Positions 26,833 through 45,351 of a stretch of 64,000 nt of DNA are shown here, in pieces. Source of the stretch: Betaproteobacteria bacterium. GTDB lineage: Bacteria > Pseudomonadota > Gammaproteobacteria > Burkholderiales > Casimicrobiaceae. How positions within the stretch are numbered: position 1 is the stretch's first letter; every line of letters begins with the position of its first letter. The notes under the pieces are model-generated. The model was not told the DNA's origin, ran no database searches, and saw only the letters and a list, made by a program, of their open reading frames with translations. The stretch covers positions 124,001 through 188,000 of the forward strand of contig BOKS01000008.1 in assembly GCA_016861105.1 (NCBI GenBank), read 5' to 3'. The position numbers were made by a program, and so were the translations under genes.

Positions 26833-28697
26833 TCACGGCGCGGCGTGGGCGGTCGGGGGCGCGGGCAAAGTGGCGGCCGGTGCGGCCGGCGCCCCCGCGA
26901 TCGCCACGACGGTGCAAGGGGCAAGCGTCGCCTCGCCGCCTGCCGCGGCGACGTCGCCGTGGGCGACGAAGCTCGCGCCGGGAGGAAGCGCGACGCCTTC
27001 GCGCGCGCGCGGCGAGAGGTTCGCGACGAGGTGCAGCGCAGCGCCGTCCACCGTCGTCCAGGTCACGGACAGCACGCCGTCGTCCACGCGGAACGTGCCG
27101 CCGCAGCGCATCCTCGCGGCCAGCGGCACGACGATGCGGCGCCGGTGGTCGAGCAGGCGGCGATGGAAGGCGAGCCACGCGCGGCCCTCCGTCCGCTCGG
27201 CCTGCCGCCAGTCGAGCTTGCTGCGCAGGAAGGTCGCCTCGTCGTTCGGATCGGGGATCGCGAGCCGCGCCTGCGGATCAAAAAAGCGCGCGAAGCGCGC
27301 GAATTCCTCGCGCCGCCCGCGCGACACGGCGTCGGCCAGCTCGGGGCCGAAGTCGCAGAAGAACAGGAACGGCGTCGTGGCGCCGTGCTCGTCGCCCATG
27401 AACAGGAGCGGGGGCGAGGGCGCGAGAAGCATGCACGCGACCAGCGCGCGGTGGAGGCCGGGGTCGGCGATCGACGCGAGCCGCTCGCCCAGCGCCCGGT
27501 TGCCGACCTGGTCGTGGTTCTGCGCGAACGGGACGAACGCGTCCGGCGGCAGGTGCGCGCAGCGCTCGCCGCGGCGCGCACCGCCGCGGAAGGCGGAGAC
27601 GTCGTCCTGGTAGACGAAGCCCTCGGCGAGCGCGCGGCCGAACGCGTGCAGCGGGCGCGCGGCGTAGTCGGCGTAGTAGCCGTCCGTCTCGCCGGTCGCC
27701 AGCACGTGCAGCGCGTGGTGGAAGTCGTCGTTCCACTGGGCCGTGGCGACCAGCGGCCGGCCGGCGGCGTCCCGCCGCAGCAGCGACGCCTGGTTGCGGT
27801 CGTTCTCCAGCACGACGTGGACCTCGCGCGCGGCGCCGAAGCGCTCGCGCACCGTGCGCGCGATCTCCTCGGCGATCGTCGCCGGCGAGTCGTCCGCGAT
27901 CGCGTGCACGGCGTCGATCCGCAGGCCGTCGAAGTGGAACTCCTCCAGCCAGTACAGCGCGTTGTGGACGAAGAACGCGCGCACGACCGCGCAGCCGTCG
28001 CCGTCGAAGTTGATGCCCGCGCCCCACGGCGTCGCGTGCCGCGCGCTGAAGAAGGCGGGCGCGTACGCGTGCAGGTAGTTGCCCTCCGGACCGAAGTGGT
28101 TGTAGACGACGTCGAGCAGGACCATGAGGCCGGCCGCGTGCGCGGCGTCGACGAAGCGCCTGAGGTCGTCGGGCGTGCCGTAGCACGCCGCGGGAGCGAA
28201 CGGGAGCACGCCGTCGTAGCCCCAGTTGCGCCGTCCGGGGAACGCCGCCACGGGCATCAGTTCCACCGCGGTGATGCCGAGCGACGCGAGCCCGGCGAGG
28301 CGGTCCGCCGCCGCGGCGAACGTGCCCTCGGGAGTGAAGGTGCCGACGTGGATCTCGCAGGTCACCGCCTCGTGCCACGGCCGGCCGCGCCACGCGCCGT
28401 CGCGCCACGCGTAGGCGAGCGGATCGACGACGCGGCTCGCCGCGTGGACGCCGTCGGGATTCGCGCGCGAGGCGGGATCGGGGACGCGCAGCCCGTCGGG
28501 CAGCAGGTACGCGTAGCGCGCGCCGGCCCCGACGCCGGCGACGAACGCCTCGTGCCAGCCGTCGTCGCGCGCCTGCATCGGCCGCGGTGCAGCGTCGTCG
28601 ACGCACAGGCCGACGCGGGCTGCGCCCGGCGCCCACAGCCGGAACGCCGTTCCGCCTGGCCGGGGTTCGGCGCCGAACGGCATGCGGTGGACGCGCT

Positions 28698-28701
<4 letters not shown>
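26833..28701 (-). CDS. treZ: Maltooligosyl trehalose trehalohydrolase
   Basis: A 622-residue GH13 enzyme that releases trehalose from the maltooligosyl-trehalose made by TreY. An N-terminal beta domain (FRLWAPGAARVGLCVD) precedes the catalytic barrel. Motifs are VYNHFGPEGNYL, the nucleophile region GLRIDAVHAI, the acid/base region HVVLENDRN and FAQNHDQVGNR, which is characteristic of TreZ. GTG 28701 overlaps the glgX stop as GTGA. Its order directly after glgX and before treY is the classical treX-treZ-treY arrangement. Confidence 0.93.
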
Positions 28702-31030
<2,329 letters not shown>

Positions 31031-31034
<4 letters not shown>

Positions 31035-31735
31035 AGGACGGGTTTGCGCGGTTCGTGCGGCCGCTCCGGCGGCGGGGCCGCGTGCGTCCAGCGCTCGATC
31101 AGCTCCGCGGCGCGCTTGCGCCCGCCGAGCCCGAACGCGAGCGCGAGACCGAACGCCACCGCTGCGACGAGGATGAGGAACGTCTGGCGGATGATGTCGC
31201 CCAGGCCGAGCTGCTCGATCGCGATCAGCACCACGAACACCATGATCGCGTAGAACGCGAGGCGCCCGATCAGCGCGGCCTCGCGCGTGCCCGCGCCGGC
31301 GAAGTAGGTCGCCAGCGCGGTGCCGACGAAGCGCGCGAAGTAGGTGCCGAACACCAACACCACGACCGCGACGATCACCCGCGGGACGAAGAGCACGAGG
31401 CGGCCGATCAGCTCGGTGACGTAGGCGAGCTCGAGGGTGTTCGCGGCGATCATCAGCGCCGCGAGGACGACCAGCGCGTAGACGAGCGCGCCGAGCACCG
31501 CGATCGTGTCGACGTCGCCGCCGCCCTGGCGCAGGAAGGGATCGATCCCCGCCTTCTGCGTGACGACGTCGAAGTTGACGGCGCGCAGCGCCTTCACCAG
31601 CGCGAAGCGCAGCGCCTTGGCGAGCAGCCAGCCGGCGACGAGGATCAGGACGGCGAGGACGACGCGCGGCAGGAAGGCGCCCACCAGGCGCAGCGAGGTG
31701 CGGATCGGCTCCAGCAGTACGTCGACGTTGTCCAT
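31031..31735 (-). CDS. TM-helix (MscS-related) small-conductance channel-like membrane protein
   Basis: A 234-residue protein with five to six membrane helices in two repeats (VVLAVLILVAGWLLAKALRF and VIVAVVVLVFGTYFARFVG), the layout of the conserved TM-helix family related to mechanosensitive channels. It ends after the transmembrane part with no MscS beta domain. ATG 31735 is preferred to 31741 because GGGGGAG is then 7 bases upstream. Its stop overlaps the glgX start, and treS lies 37 bp upstream, so it is an integral operon member. Placement among trehalose genes suggests a link to turgor, which is inference. Confidence 0.75.
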
Positions 31736-31772
31736 GGTCATCTCCCCCGCGCCGTCCGCGGATGCCGGGCGG

Positions 31773-35120
<3,348 letters not shown>

Positions 35121-35276
35121 GGCGGCCTCAGCGGGGCGCGGCGCGCCGGCGGAGCGCCGCGCCGGACGTGCGCCGCGGCGCGCGCCGGCGCCCGTGCGCG
35201 AGGCGGCCGCGCGCGCCGGCGGGGCGCCGACGCGTCGCGTCGGCCGGCGGGAACGTGGGCGCCGTCGCCATCGGGG
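35121..35276 (-). other. GC-rich intergenic spacer in the glucan operon
   Basis: 156 bp between glgE and treS on the minus strand, almost entirely G and C, with several short overlapping inverted repeats of CGCGCCGGCG type. A 48-codon frame (35271 down to 35128) runs through it but is Arg/Ala-rich with no ribosome site. I treat the stretch as untranslated, possibly folded in the mRNA. Confidence 0.4.
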
Positions 35277-37291
35277 CTACAGGAAGTAGTCGAAGTCGCG
35301 CTCGGTGCGCACGCGGCGGCGGATGCGGAACAGGTGCGCCGGCGCGCGCGCGGGGTCGAGCTGGACGAAGTTGCGCCGGCCGCTCCACAGGAAGCGCGCG
35401 CCGGAGAGGAGGTCGTGCACCTGGAACGGGCGCGACTCGTCGACGCCGAGGTGGCCCGGGTCGAGCACGAGCCACCCCGACTGCACGTGATGCGGGTCGA
35501 GGTTGACCACGACGAGCACGCCGCTGCCGTCCTCGGCGGTCTTCGTGTAGGCGATCAGCTGCTCGTTGTCGGTCTCGAGGAACGCGAGGTTGTCGTCGCG
35601 CTGCAGCGCCGGGTTGTCGCGGCGCGCGGCGTTGACGCGCGCGATGAACGGGGCGAGGCTGTCCTCGCGGTCGACCGGCCAGTCGCGCAGCGCGTACTTC
35701 TCGGAGTCGAGGTACTCCTCGGCGCCCGGCTCGCGCGGGACGGCCTCGCCGAGCTCGAAGGCCGGGCCGTAGATGCCGTAGTTGGCCGCGAGCGTCGCGG
35801 CCAGCACGAGCCGCGCCATGAACGCCGCGCGGCCGCCCACCTGCAGGTTCTCCGGCAGGATGTCGGGCGTGTTGGGCCAGCAGTTGGGGCGGAAGTACTC
35901 GCGCCCCGGCCCGGCGGTGAGCTCGGTGAAGTACTCGGTCAGCTCGCGCTTGGTGTTGCGCCACGTGAAGTACGTGTACGACTGCGAGAAGCCGAGCTTG
36001 GCGAGCCGGTGCATCACCTTGGGCCGCGTGAACGCCTCGGAGAGGAAGATCACGTCCGGATGGCGCTCGCGCAGCCGCGCGATCACCCACTCCCAGAACG
36101 GGAAGGCCTTGGTGTGCGGGTTGTCGACGCGGAAGACGCGCACGCCCTCGCCGATCCAGAAGGCGAACACGTCGTGGAGCTCGCGCCACAGCGCCGGCCA
36201 GGCCCTTGACTCGAAGTCGAACGGGTAGATGTCCTGGTACTTCTTCGGCGGATTCTCTGCGTACTGCACGCTGCCGTCGGGGCGGTGGCGGAACCACTCC
36301 GGGTGCGCCGCGACGTAGGGGTGGTCCGGCGCGCACTGGAAGGCGATGTCCAGCGCGATCTCCATCGACAGCTCGCGCGCGCGCGCCACCAGCGCGCGGA
36401 AGTCCGCGAGCGTGCCGAGCTGCGGGTGCGTGGCGGTGTGGCCGCCCTCGGCGGCGCCGATCGCCCACGGGCTGCCGACGTCGTCGGGGCCGGCGACCAG
36501 CGCGTTGTTCGGCCCCTTGCGCCGCACGCGGCCGATCGGGTGGATCGGCGGCAGGTACACGACGTCGAAGCCCATCCGCGCGATGGCGGGCAGCCGCTGC
36601 GCGCAGTCCGCGAACGTGCCGTGCGCGCCGGCCGTCCCGCAGGAGCGCGGGAACAGCTCGTACCACGTCGAGAACCGCGCGCGCTCGCGTTCGACGAGCA
36701 GCGGGAACGCGACCGGATAGGTCGTCGCGTGGCGGCGGTCCGGGTGGCGCACGGCGATCGCGGCGAGCGCCTCGTCGAGCGCGAGCTCGCGCAGGCGCGC
36801 GTCGTCCTGCGGCGCGGCGAGGTCGCGCGACCAGCGCTCCAGCGCAGCGCGGTCCGCGCCGCTCGCGCGCTCGGCGGCGGCGGCGGCGAGCGCGGCACCC
36901 ACCTGCGCGGCGACGCGCCGGTCGTCGGCGTCGTTGCGGCGGGCGAAGTCGTGCCGCCACGAGAGGAACGCGTCGACCCAGGCGGTCACCGTGTACCGGT
37001 AGCCGCCGGTCGCCTCCGGCCGGAACGTGCCGCGCCAGCGGTCGTTGCCGATCGGCTCCATCGGCGACTCGTTCCACTGCGCGTCGCCGTCGCGGCGCCA
37101 GCGCAGCCGGCAGGCGACGACGTCGTGCCCGTCGGTGAAGCAGTCCGCCTCGACGTCGACGCGGTCGCCGGCGACGCGCTTGACGGCGAAGCGGCCGTGG
37201 TCGACGTGCGGCCGCACGTTCTCGACGACCGCGCGCGCGGCGCCGTCCGCCGGTGCGCCCGGCAGCGTCGCGTCGACGGCCGCCGCGTCCG

Positions 37292-37295
<4 letters not shown>
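35277..37295 (-). CDS. glgE: Alpha-1,4-glucan:maltose-1-phosphate maltosyltransferase
   Basis: A 672-residue GH13 enzyme that extends alpha-1,4-glucan by maltosyl units from maltose 1-phosphate. After an N-terminal domain come [32 protein letters not shown], the GlgE-typical [33 protein letters not shown], nucleophile [17 protein letters not shown], acid/base [12 protein letters not shown] and [15 protein letters not shown] 37295 overlaps the glgB stop as ATGA. Partners in the same cluster are TreS-Mak (donor) and GlgB (branching), making the GlgE pathway complete here. Confidence 0.95.
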
Positions 37296-39229
<1,934 letters not shown>

Positions 39230-39539
39230 CGGGCGCTCGTCGGGGTCCGAACCCCGGCCCCGCGACCGGGTGGCGGCGCGGCGGACGACGGGGCTGCCTG
39301 CAGCGACCGTGCCGTTGCGCCCGCGTGCGGCGCGGAGCGCGACGATCGCTACAGGCCGAGGATAGCAACGATGCGCGGTCGATGTCGATTGCGGAGGGCC
39401 GCAATGTTCGCCCAGCACGCGCGCACGCCGTGCATCTTTTACACGATGCACGCGCACGGTGCACGTCGTGGCACGCCGGGTCCCGTCGCGCCGCAGGCAT
39501 GCCGCCACGCCGCCGGCGGGCACGTCGCAGGCGCTGCCG
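39230..39539 (-). promoter_or_regulatory. 310-bp upstream region of glgB with two dyads
   Basis: No gene is seen here. It holds ATTGCGG-AGGG-CCGCAAT (39388-39405) and CGTGCAT-N10-ATGCACG (39429-39452), both of operator size. In leftward reading TATCCT (39364-39359) is a fair -10 for glgB. This is the likely main promoter of the downstream glgB to malQ-treY genes. Confidence 0.45.
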
Positions 39540-40772
39540 CTACCGCGTTGCGGCGTCGATCGTGCGCCGCCGCGGGCGCAGCAGCGGCCCGCGCGCCGCC
39601 AGCGCGTGCCGGGCCAGCAGGAACGCGGCGGCGTTCCACGACTGTCCGCGCATGCCCGCCGGCACGAGGGTGCGCCCGTGCAGCCACTCCGGGAACGTCC
39701 AGCCGCCGAGCGCGTTCGCGCGCGCCACGCGGGCGAGCGAGCGCGCCGCGTCCTCGCGCAGGCCCGCGTCGGCGAGCGCCGCCGCGTGGAACGCGCCCAC
39801 GAAGGGCCAGACGCCGCCGTTGTGGTACTGCCAGGCGTAGTTCTGGCGGTGGCGCGACATGTACGGGCGCCACAGCACGTTCGACTCGAGGATCGGGTCG
39901 CACACGACGCGCACGGGATACGGCTCGTCGACGCCGGCGCGGCGCAGCGCGGCGAGGATGCGGTGCGCCGTCGTGTCGTCCGCCACGCCGCACAGCACGG
40001 CGAGCAGGTTGCCGAACACGTCGCCCTCGTGGCCGGCGAACGCGAAGTTCACGAAGCTGAGGTAGAGGTCGCGCTGGCGCGCGCGGTGGCGTGCGTAGTG
40101 CGCGAGCAGGCGCGCGCGCCGGTACTCGTCGACGGAGGCGCCGAACGGGTGGAACAGTCCGTCGGCGTTGCGGCGCGTCGCCGCAGCGTCGCGCACGCCG
40201 TACACCGTCTTGACAAGGTACCAGAGCGCGTTGGTGTAGAGCACGAAACCCGAGCGGGGCATGATGTCGGCCCAGTCGCTCGCCTCGTTCTGCTGCAGCA
40301 GGCGGAAGCGCTGGTGCTCCTGGCAGGCGAGCCAGTGCAGCGCGGCGTCGACGCGCGCGGCGAACTCGGCGCGCAGGCCGCGGGTCGCGTCGCGGCGGTC
40401 GAGCCAGGCGACGGCGATCAGCCACCAGAGCGTCGCGTCGATGCACCCCAGGTACCAGAAGTCGGCCTCCGAGCGCTCGACGTCCACGAACTTCGGGATC
40501 TGGCCGTTCGCCGCCTGGTGGCGCGCGAGCGTGACGAGGCCGCGCGCCGCGCCGCGCTCCAGCGCCGGCTCGCCCGACACCGCCATGCCGAGTGCGCAGA
40601 TCGCGGCGTCGCGGCCGAAGATCGCGAGGTAGCCGCGCGCGGCGGCGCGCGGACCGGGACTGGCGGCGAGCACGCCGGCCGGCGTCGCGTTGTGCCGGAG
40701 CAGGTCGATCGACCGCGCCGCGCACTCGTCGAGCAGGCCGGCGTCGTCGCGGTCCTTCGGGGTCGCGCTCAC
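39540..40772 (-). CDS. Amylo-alpha-1,6-glucosidase-like (alpha/alpha)6-barrel protein
   Basis: A 410-residue soluble protein, GTG start at 40772. It has the signatures of the (alpha/alpha)6 glycosidases annotated as amylo-alpha-1,6-glucosidase: [69 protein letters not shown] and [19 protein letters not shown]. Related GH100 enzymes are neutral invertases, so activity on another alpha-glycoside is possible. It is the most upstream gene on the strand of the glucan cluster, 310 bp before glgB, so it may have its own promoter. Confidence 0.72.
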   Translation of the reverse strand: MSATPKDRDDAGLLDECAARSIDLLRHNATPAGVLAASPGPRAAARGYLAIFGRDAAICALGMAVSGEPALERGAARGLVTLARHQAANGQIPKFVDVERSEADFWYLGCIDATLWWLIAVAWLDRRDATRGLRAEFAARVDAALHWLACQEHQRFRLLQQNEASDWADIMPRSGFVLYTNALWYLVKTVYGVRDAAATRRNADGLFHPFGASVDEYRRARLLAHYARHRARQRDLYLSFVNFAFAGHEGDVFGNLLAVLCGVADDTTAHRILAALRRAGVDEPYPVRVVCDPILESNVLWRPYMSRHRQNYAWQYHNGGVWPFVGAFHAAALADAGLREDAARSLARVARANALGGWTFPEWLHGRTLVPAGMRGQSWNAAAFLLARHALAARGPLLRPRRRTIDAATR

Positions 40773-41113
40773 CTACGGTGCGTCCGTGGGCGCGAGGCCG
40801 TTGCGAACCTGCACCGCCCGCGGCGAGGCGTCCGTGGCCGGGCGCCCGCGGGGGAGCCGCGCTCGCCGGCGCGAACCGGGGGTCCGCCTGCGACCGCGCG
40901 GGCGACGGGGGCGCTGCCACAGGCGCGTGCGATCTCCGCGTTCACCCGGGAATTATCGGCCTGCGGCCGCGGTCCGAACCATAGCCGCGCACGTTGCGCT
41001 TTGCGCCAGCGTGGGCAGGGGACGGTGCGTCCGCGGGACGCGCTTTTCAGCAACGCGGTGCAACGCATCGCCGGCGCGGCGCCCACCCAACGAGGAACAA
41101 CGAGGAGGTGGCC
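40773..41113. other. 341-bp divergent intergenic region
   Basis: Between the debranching-type gene (minus) and the UspA-phosphoketolase operon (plus). On the minus strand GATAAT (40957-40952) is a good -10 sequence with only a weak -35 (GGTTCG) 17 bp before it. I found no TTGAC/GTCAA box, no RNA gene and no convincing coding frame. Ribosome site AGGAGG is at 41103-41108. Confidence 0.4.
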
Positions 41114-41542
41114 ATGATGAAGCTTCTCGTCCCCGTCGACGGCTCGGATCCCTCGCTGCACGCCGTCGAGCACGTCATCCGTCTCGCCACGCATCAGGGG
41201 CCGGTGACCGTGCACCTGCTCAACGTCTATCCGGAGCCGGTCCGCTACGGCGACGTGGGCGTCAAGGTGACACCCGAGCAGATGGCCGAGATCGAGCGGC
41301 GCCAGACCGACCCCGCACTGTCGACGGCCGAACGCCGGCTGCGCGAATCCGGTGTGCCGTACGAGCGCGAGACCCGCGCCGGCGACGTCGCGCCGACGAT
41401 CGTCCGGGCGGCGGAGGACCTGGGCTGCGACGGGATCGTCATGGGAACGCGCGGCAGCGGCGCGCTCGCGAACCTGGTTGTCGGCTCGGTCGCCATGAAG
41501 GTCGTGCACGTCGCGAGCGTGCCGGTCACGCTGGTGAGGTAG
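41114..41542 (+). CDS. Universal stress protein, UspA family
   Basis: A 142-residue single-domain Usp starting at ATG 41114, or at the next codon ATG 41117, which has slightly better spacing to AGGAGG. It shows [20 protein letters not shown], the ATP site [15 protein letters not shown] and the C-terminal VPVTLVR shared with the other two Usp genes of the window. It stands 16 bp before the phosphoketolase gene and is surely cotranscribed with it, linking energy-stress protection with the phosphoketolase route. Confidence 0.9.
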   Translation: MMKLLVPVDGSDPSLHAVEHVIRLATHQGPVTVHLLNVYPEPVRYGDVGVKVTPEQMAEIERRQTDPALSTAERRLRESGVPYERETRAGDVAPTIVRAAEDLGCDGIVMGTRGSGALANLVVGSVAMKVVHVASVPVTLVR

Positions 41543-41558
41543 CGCGCGCCGGTCGCGG

Positions 41559-43961
41559 ATGGCGGACGTTGCGACCTCCGCCGGTCACGCCGGCGCGCTC
41601 GGCCCGGACCGGGTGCTCGCCCCCGAGTCGCTGCGCGCGATCGACGCGTACTGGCGGGCCGCGAACTACCTCTCGGTCGGGCAGATCTACCTGCTCGACA
41701 ATCCGCTGCTGCGCGAGCCGCTCGCCGCCGCGCAGGTCAAGCCGCGGCTGCTCGGGCACTGGGGCACCACGCCGGGGCTCAATTTCGTCTACGCGCACCT
41801 CAACCGCGTCATCCGGGCACGCGACCTCGACATGATCTGCATCGCCGGCCCGGGCCACGGCGGCCCGGCGATGCTGGCGAACGTCTACCTCGAGGGCACG
41901 TACAGCGAGGTTTACACCGCGGTGTCGCAGGATGCGGACGGCATGCGCCGGCTGTTCCGGCAGTTCTCGTTTCCCGGCGGCGTCCCGAGCCACGTGGCGC
42001 CGGAGACGCCGGGGTCGATCCACGAGGGTGGAGAACTCGGTTACGCGCTGGCGCACGCGTTCGGAGCCGCCTTCGATCACCCGGACCTCGTCGTGGCATG
42101 CGTGATCGGCGACGGCGAGGCCGAGACCGGCCCGCTCGCGGCGTCGTGGCACTCGACCAAGTTCCTGAACCCGCGGCGCGACGGCGCGGTCCTGCCGATC
42201 CTGCACCTCAACGGGTACAAGATCGCCAACCCTGCGCTCCTCGCGCGCATTCCGCGCACCGAACTCGCGGCGCTGCTCGAAGGCTGCGGTTACGAGCCCT
42301 GGTTCGTCGAGGGCGCCGAGCCCGCTGCGGTGCACGAGCGCATGGCGGCGGCGCTCGATGCCGTCCTCGACCGCATCGCCGCGATCCAGCACGCGGCGCG
42401 GAGCGCCGGCGCTAAGGTCGAGCGCCCGCGTTGGCCGATGATCGTGCTGGCGACGCCCAAGGGCGGGACCGGCCCGAGGGAGGTGGACGGCGTCCCGGTC
42501 GAGGACACCTGGCGCAGCCACCAGGTGCCGCTCGCGGAGGTGCGGTCGCGCCCCGGGCACCTCGCGCTCCTCGAGCGCTGGATGCGCGGCTACCGGCCGG
42601 AGGAGCTGTTCGACGGCGACGGCCGGCTGGTCGCCGAGCTGCGTGCGCTCGCGCCCGCAGGCCACCGCCGCATGGGCGCCAACCCGGTGGCGAACGGGGG
42701 GCTGCTGCTGCGCGAGCTGGACATGCCGGACTTCCGGGCGCACGCAGTCGCCGTCGATGCGCCCGGCGGCGTGGACGGCGAGGCCACGCGCGTCCTCGGC
42801 GCCTTCGTGCGCGACGTCCTGCGGCGCAATCCGCGCAACTTCCGCCTGTTCGGTCCCGACGAGACCGCCTCCAACCGGCTCGGCGCCGTGTTCGAGGCCA
42901 GCGACCGGACGTGGATGGCGCAGCGCCTGCCGACCGACGAGCAGCTCGCGCCGGACGGTCGCGTCATGGAGATCCTCTCCGAGCACGTCTGCCAGGGTTG
43001 GCTGGAGGGCTACCTTCTGACCGGCCGCCACGGCCTGTTCTCGTGCTACGAGGCCTTCATCCACATCGTGGACTCGATGTTCAACCAGCACGCGAAGTGG
43101 CTCAAGGTCGCGCACGACCTGCCCTGGCGCCGCCCGATCGCCTCGCTCAACTACCTGCTGACCTCGCACGTCTGGCGTCAGGACCACAACGGGTTCTCGC
43201 ACCAGGACCCCGGGTTCATCGATCACGTCGTCAACAAGAAGTCCGACGTGGTCCGCGTCTACCTGCCGCCGGACGCGAACACGCTCCTGTGCGTCGCCGA
43301 CGCCTGCCTGCGCAGCCGCGACCTGGTGAACGTCATCGTGGCCGGCAAGCAGCGCGCGCCGCAGTGGCTGGACATCGACGCGGCCATCGCGCACTGCGCG
43401 ACGGGCATCGGCATCTGGCGCTGGGCCTCGAACGACGACGGCGGGGAACCGGACGTCGTGCTCGCGTGCGCCGGCGACGTGCCGACGATCGAGACGCTCG
43501 CCGCCGTGACGATCCTGCGCGAGCACGTTCCCGGGCTGCGGATCCGGGTGGTCAGCGTGGTCGACCTGATGACGCTCCAGCCGCGCGACGAGCATCCGCA
43601 CGGGCTGTCCGACGCCGACTTCGACTCGCTGTTCACGACCGACAGGCCGGTCATCTTCGCCTACCACGGCTACCCGTGGCTGATCCACCGCCTCACCTAC
43701 CGGCGGACGAACCACGACAACCTGCACGTGCGCGGCTACAAGGAGGAGGGCACGACCACCACGCCGTTCGACATGACCGTGCTGAACGACCGCGACCGCT
43801 TCCACCTCGTCAGCGACGTGATCGATCGCGTACCCTCGCTTCGCTACCGCGCCGCGCACGTCAAGCAGCTGATGCGCGACCGGCGCGCGCTGCACCGGCG
43901 CTACGTCGTCGAGCACGGCCAGGACATGCCCGAGGTGCGCGACTGGCGCTGGAGCGCGTGA
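41559..43961 (+). CDS. xfp: Xylulose-5-phosphate/fructose-6-phosphate phosphoketolase
   Basis: An 800-residue thiamine-diphosphate enzyme splitting xylulose 5-phosphate (and often fructose 6-phosphate) to acetyl phosphate. Motifs include [52 protein letters not shown], the TPP/Mg site [32 protein letters not shown] and PPDANTLL. Length is normal (about 790-810). ATG 41559 follows the Usp stop closely with a weak ribosome site, which suggests coupling. Acetyl phosphate provides ATP by substrate-level phosphorylation when respiration is limited. Acetate kinase is not in the window. Confidence 0.95.
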   Translation: MADVATSAGHAGALGPDRVLAPESLRAIDAYWRAANYLSVGQIYLLDNPLLREPLAAAQVKPRLLGHWGTTPGLNFVYAHLNRVIRARDLDMICIAGPGHGGPAMLANVYLEGTYSEVYTAVSQDADGMRRLFRQFSFPGGVPSHVAPETPGSIHEGGELGYALAHAFGAAFDHPDLVVACVIGDGEAETGPLAASWHSTKFLNPRRDGAVLPILHLNGYKIANPALLARIPRTELAALLEGCGYEPWFVEGAEPAAVHERMAAALDAVLDRIAAIQHAARSAGAKVERPRWPMIVLATPKGGTGPREVDGVPVEDTWRSHQVPLAEVRSRPGHLALLERWMRGYRPEELFDGDGRLVAELRALAPAGHRRMGANPVANGGLLLRELDMPDFRAHAVAVDAPGGVDGEATRVLGAFVRDVLRRNPRNFRLFGPDETASNRLGAVFEASDRTWMAQRLPTDEQLAPDGRVMEILSEHVCQGWLEGYLLTGRHGLFSCYEAFIHIVDSMFNQHAKWLKVAHDLPWRRPIASLNYLLTSHVWRQDHNGFSHQDPGFIDHVVNKKSDVVRVYLPPDANTLLCVADACLRSRDLVNVIVAGKQRAPQWLDIDAAIAHCATGIGIWRWASNDDGGEPDVVLACAGDVPTIETLAAVTILREHVPGLRIRVVSVVDLMTLQPRDEHPHGLSDADFDSLFTTDRPVIFAYHGYPWLIHRLTYRRTNHDNLHVRGYKEEGTTTTPFDMTVLNDRDRFHLVSDVIDRVPSLRYRAAHVKQLMRDRRALHRRYVVEHGQDMPEVRDWRWSA

Positions 43962-43988
43962 GCGCGCGGCGGGAGCGTCCGTCCGGCG

Positions 43989-45266
43989 TCACGTCCGCGC
44001 GCCGGGACCGCTCGCCGGCGGCCGCCGCAGCTCGGGGACGGCCGGATCGGCGTGCAGCACGAACCTCGGCTGCAGCGCCGCGTACAGGTCGAGCTCCTGC
44101 TCGACCAGCCGGCTCATCAGGAAGCGGGCGCGCACCGATTCGCGCGCGGCGGCGCCGAGCCGCGCGCGCAGGTCGGCGTCGGCCACGAGCTCGCCGATGC
44201 GCCGCGCCGCCTCCTCGACGCTGCGCACGCGGAAGCCGTTCGTGCCGTCCTCGATCTGGTGGCGGATGCCGCCGCAGTCCCCGCCGATCACTGCGGCGCC
44301 CTTCCACATCGCCTCGGCCACGGTCAGGCCGAAGCCCTCGCGCAGCGACTTCTGCAGCACGACGGCCGCGCGCCGCTGCAGCGCGTTGACCAGCGCGCTG
44401 TCCTCGGCGGTGAGCACGAGGATGCGCTCGTCGCGGCTGTCGAGCAGCGACTCGAACACCTCCTGGCCTTCCGGATCGTCGGTGGCCACGTTGCCGAGCA
44501 GCACCAGCGTCGCGTCGACGTCCTCGCACGCGCGCCTGAACGCGACGATGACCCCCTGCGGGTCCTTCCACCGGTCGAAGCGGGAGACCTGCGCGACGAT
44601 CGGCAGGTCGTCGGGAATGCCGTAGTGGGCGAGACGCTCGCGGATCTCGGCCGGCGACAGCTCGCGGTTCTTGACCGAGAAGGGGTCGATGGCCGGCATG
44701 AACGCCACCTGCGGGACGTCGAGCTCCTGCGCGTACTCGGGCAGCGACACGACGACCGCGTCGTACTGGTCGACGAAGCGCCGCAGGTACGCCCAGCACG
44801 CCGGGTCCGGCCGGGTGAGGTCGACGTGGCAATGCCAGACCCACGGGCACGTGCGCCGGTAGCGCTCGATCAGCGGCAGCGGCTGCGGGTCGTGCACGAC
44901 GACGAGGTCGGCGTCGAGGTCCATGCGCAGCGCGTTCTGCGCGTTCGTCTCCTCGTAGATCGCCTTCTTGAGATCGGTCAGGTCGATCGGCGCGCCCTGC
45001 AGGGCGTTGTGCAGCTTCTTGGTGACGCTGAAGAAGTCGGGGCTCCCCTGCACGAGTCGCCAGTCGGCGCGCAGGCCGAGGTCGCGCTGGACCAGCGTGA
45101 GCGACGACAGGATCTCGGCGACGCCGCCGCCGTAGAACGTCGAGCTGACGTTGATCACCCGCAACCCGGCCAGCCGCGCCGCCTTGGCGGCGATGCGCGC
45201 GACGGCGTGCTCGCCGGCGAACTCGGTGTAGCGGGCGAACGGGGGGCATGCGAGCGACGGTCTCAT
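43989..45266 (-). CDS. GT4 glycosyltransferase, trehalose synthase (TreT)-like
   Basis: A 425-residue GT-B fold protein. N-terminal INVSSTFYGGGVAEILSSL is typical of TreT, which makes trehalose from NDP-glucose and glucose. The C-terminal donor domain has VAQVSRFDRWKDPQGVI and the E-x7-E motif in REGFGLTVAEAMWKGAAVIG. The TreT-like H-D-P-Q-P segment (VVVHDPQPLPL) and WHCHVDLTRP are present. ATG 45266 is favoured over GTG 45278 because GGAG is 7 bases upstream. It ends 28 bp from the convergent phosphoketolase gene. If active it is the entry of new trehalose into the TreS-GlgE circuit. Confidence 0.8.
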   Translation of the reverse strand: MRPSLACPPFARYTEFAGEHAVARIAAKAARLAGLRVINVSSTFYGGGVAEILSSLTLVQRDLGLRADWRLVQGSPDFFSVTKKLHNALQGAPIDLTDLKKAIYEETNAQNALRMDLDADLVVVHDPQPLPLIERYRRTCPWVWHCHVDLTRPDPACWAYLRRFVDQYDAVVVSLPEYAQELDVPQVAFMPAIDPFSVKNRELSPAEIRERLAHYGIPDDLPIVAQVSRFDRWKDPQGVIVAFRRACEDVDATLVLLGNVATDDPEGQEVFESLLDSRDERILVLTAEDSALVNALQRRAAVVLQKSLREGFGLTVAEAMWKGAAVIGGDCGGIRHQIEDGTNGFRVRSVEEAARRIGELVADADLRARLGAAARESVRARFLMSRLVEQELDLYAALQPRFVLHADPAVPELRRPPASGPGART

Positions 45267-45351
45267 CGCGGTCTCCACGGCGCCGTCAGCCCGCCGTTCG
45301 GGCGCGCCGTGCGCGGTTGCCCGTGCGGAAAGCCGTCGCGATCGGGGCCGC

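Noticed and set aside
21828..27401. Very long open frame on the plus strand opposite malQ-treY
   Set aside because: It is an Arg/Ala/Val-rich antisense shadow created by high third-position GC; the minus-strand frame carries all GH77 and TreY motifs.
35128..35271. 48-codon frame between glgE and treS
   Set aside because: Arg/Ala-rich, no ribosome site, no recognisable motif; more likely untranslated GC-rich spacer.
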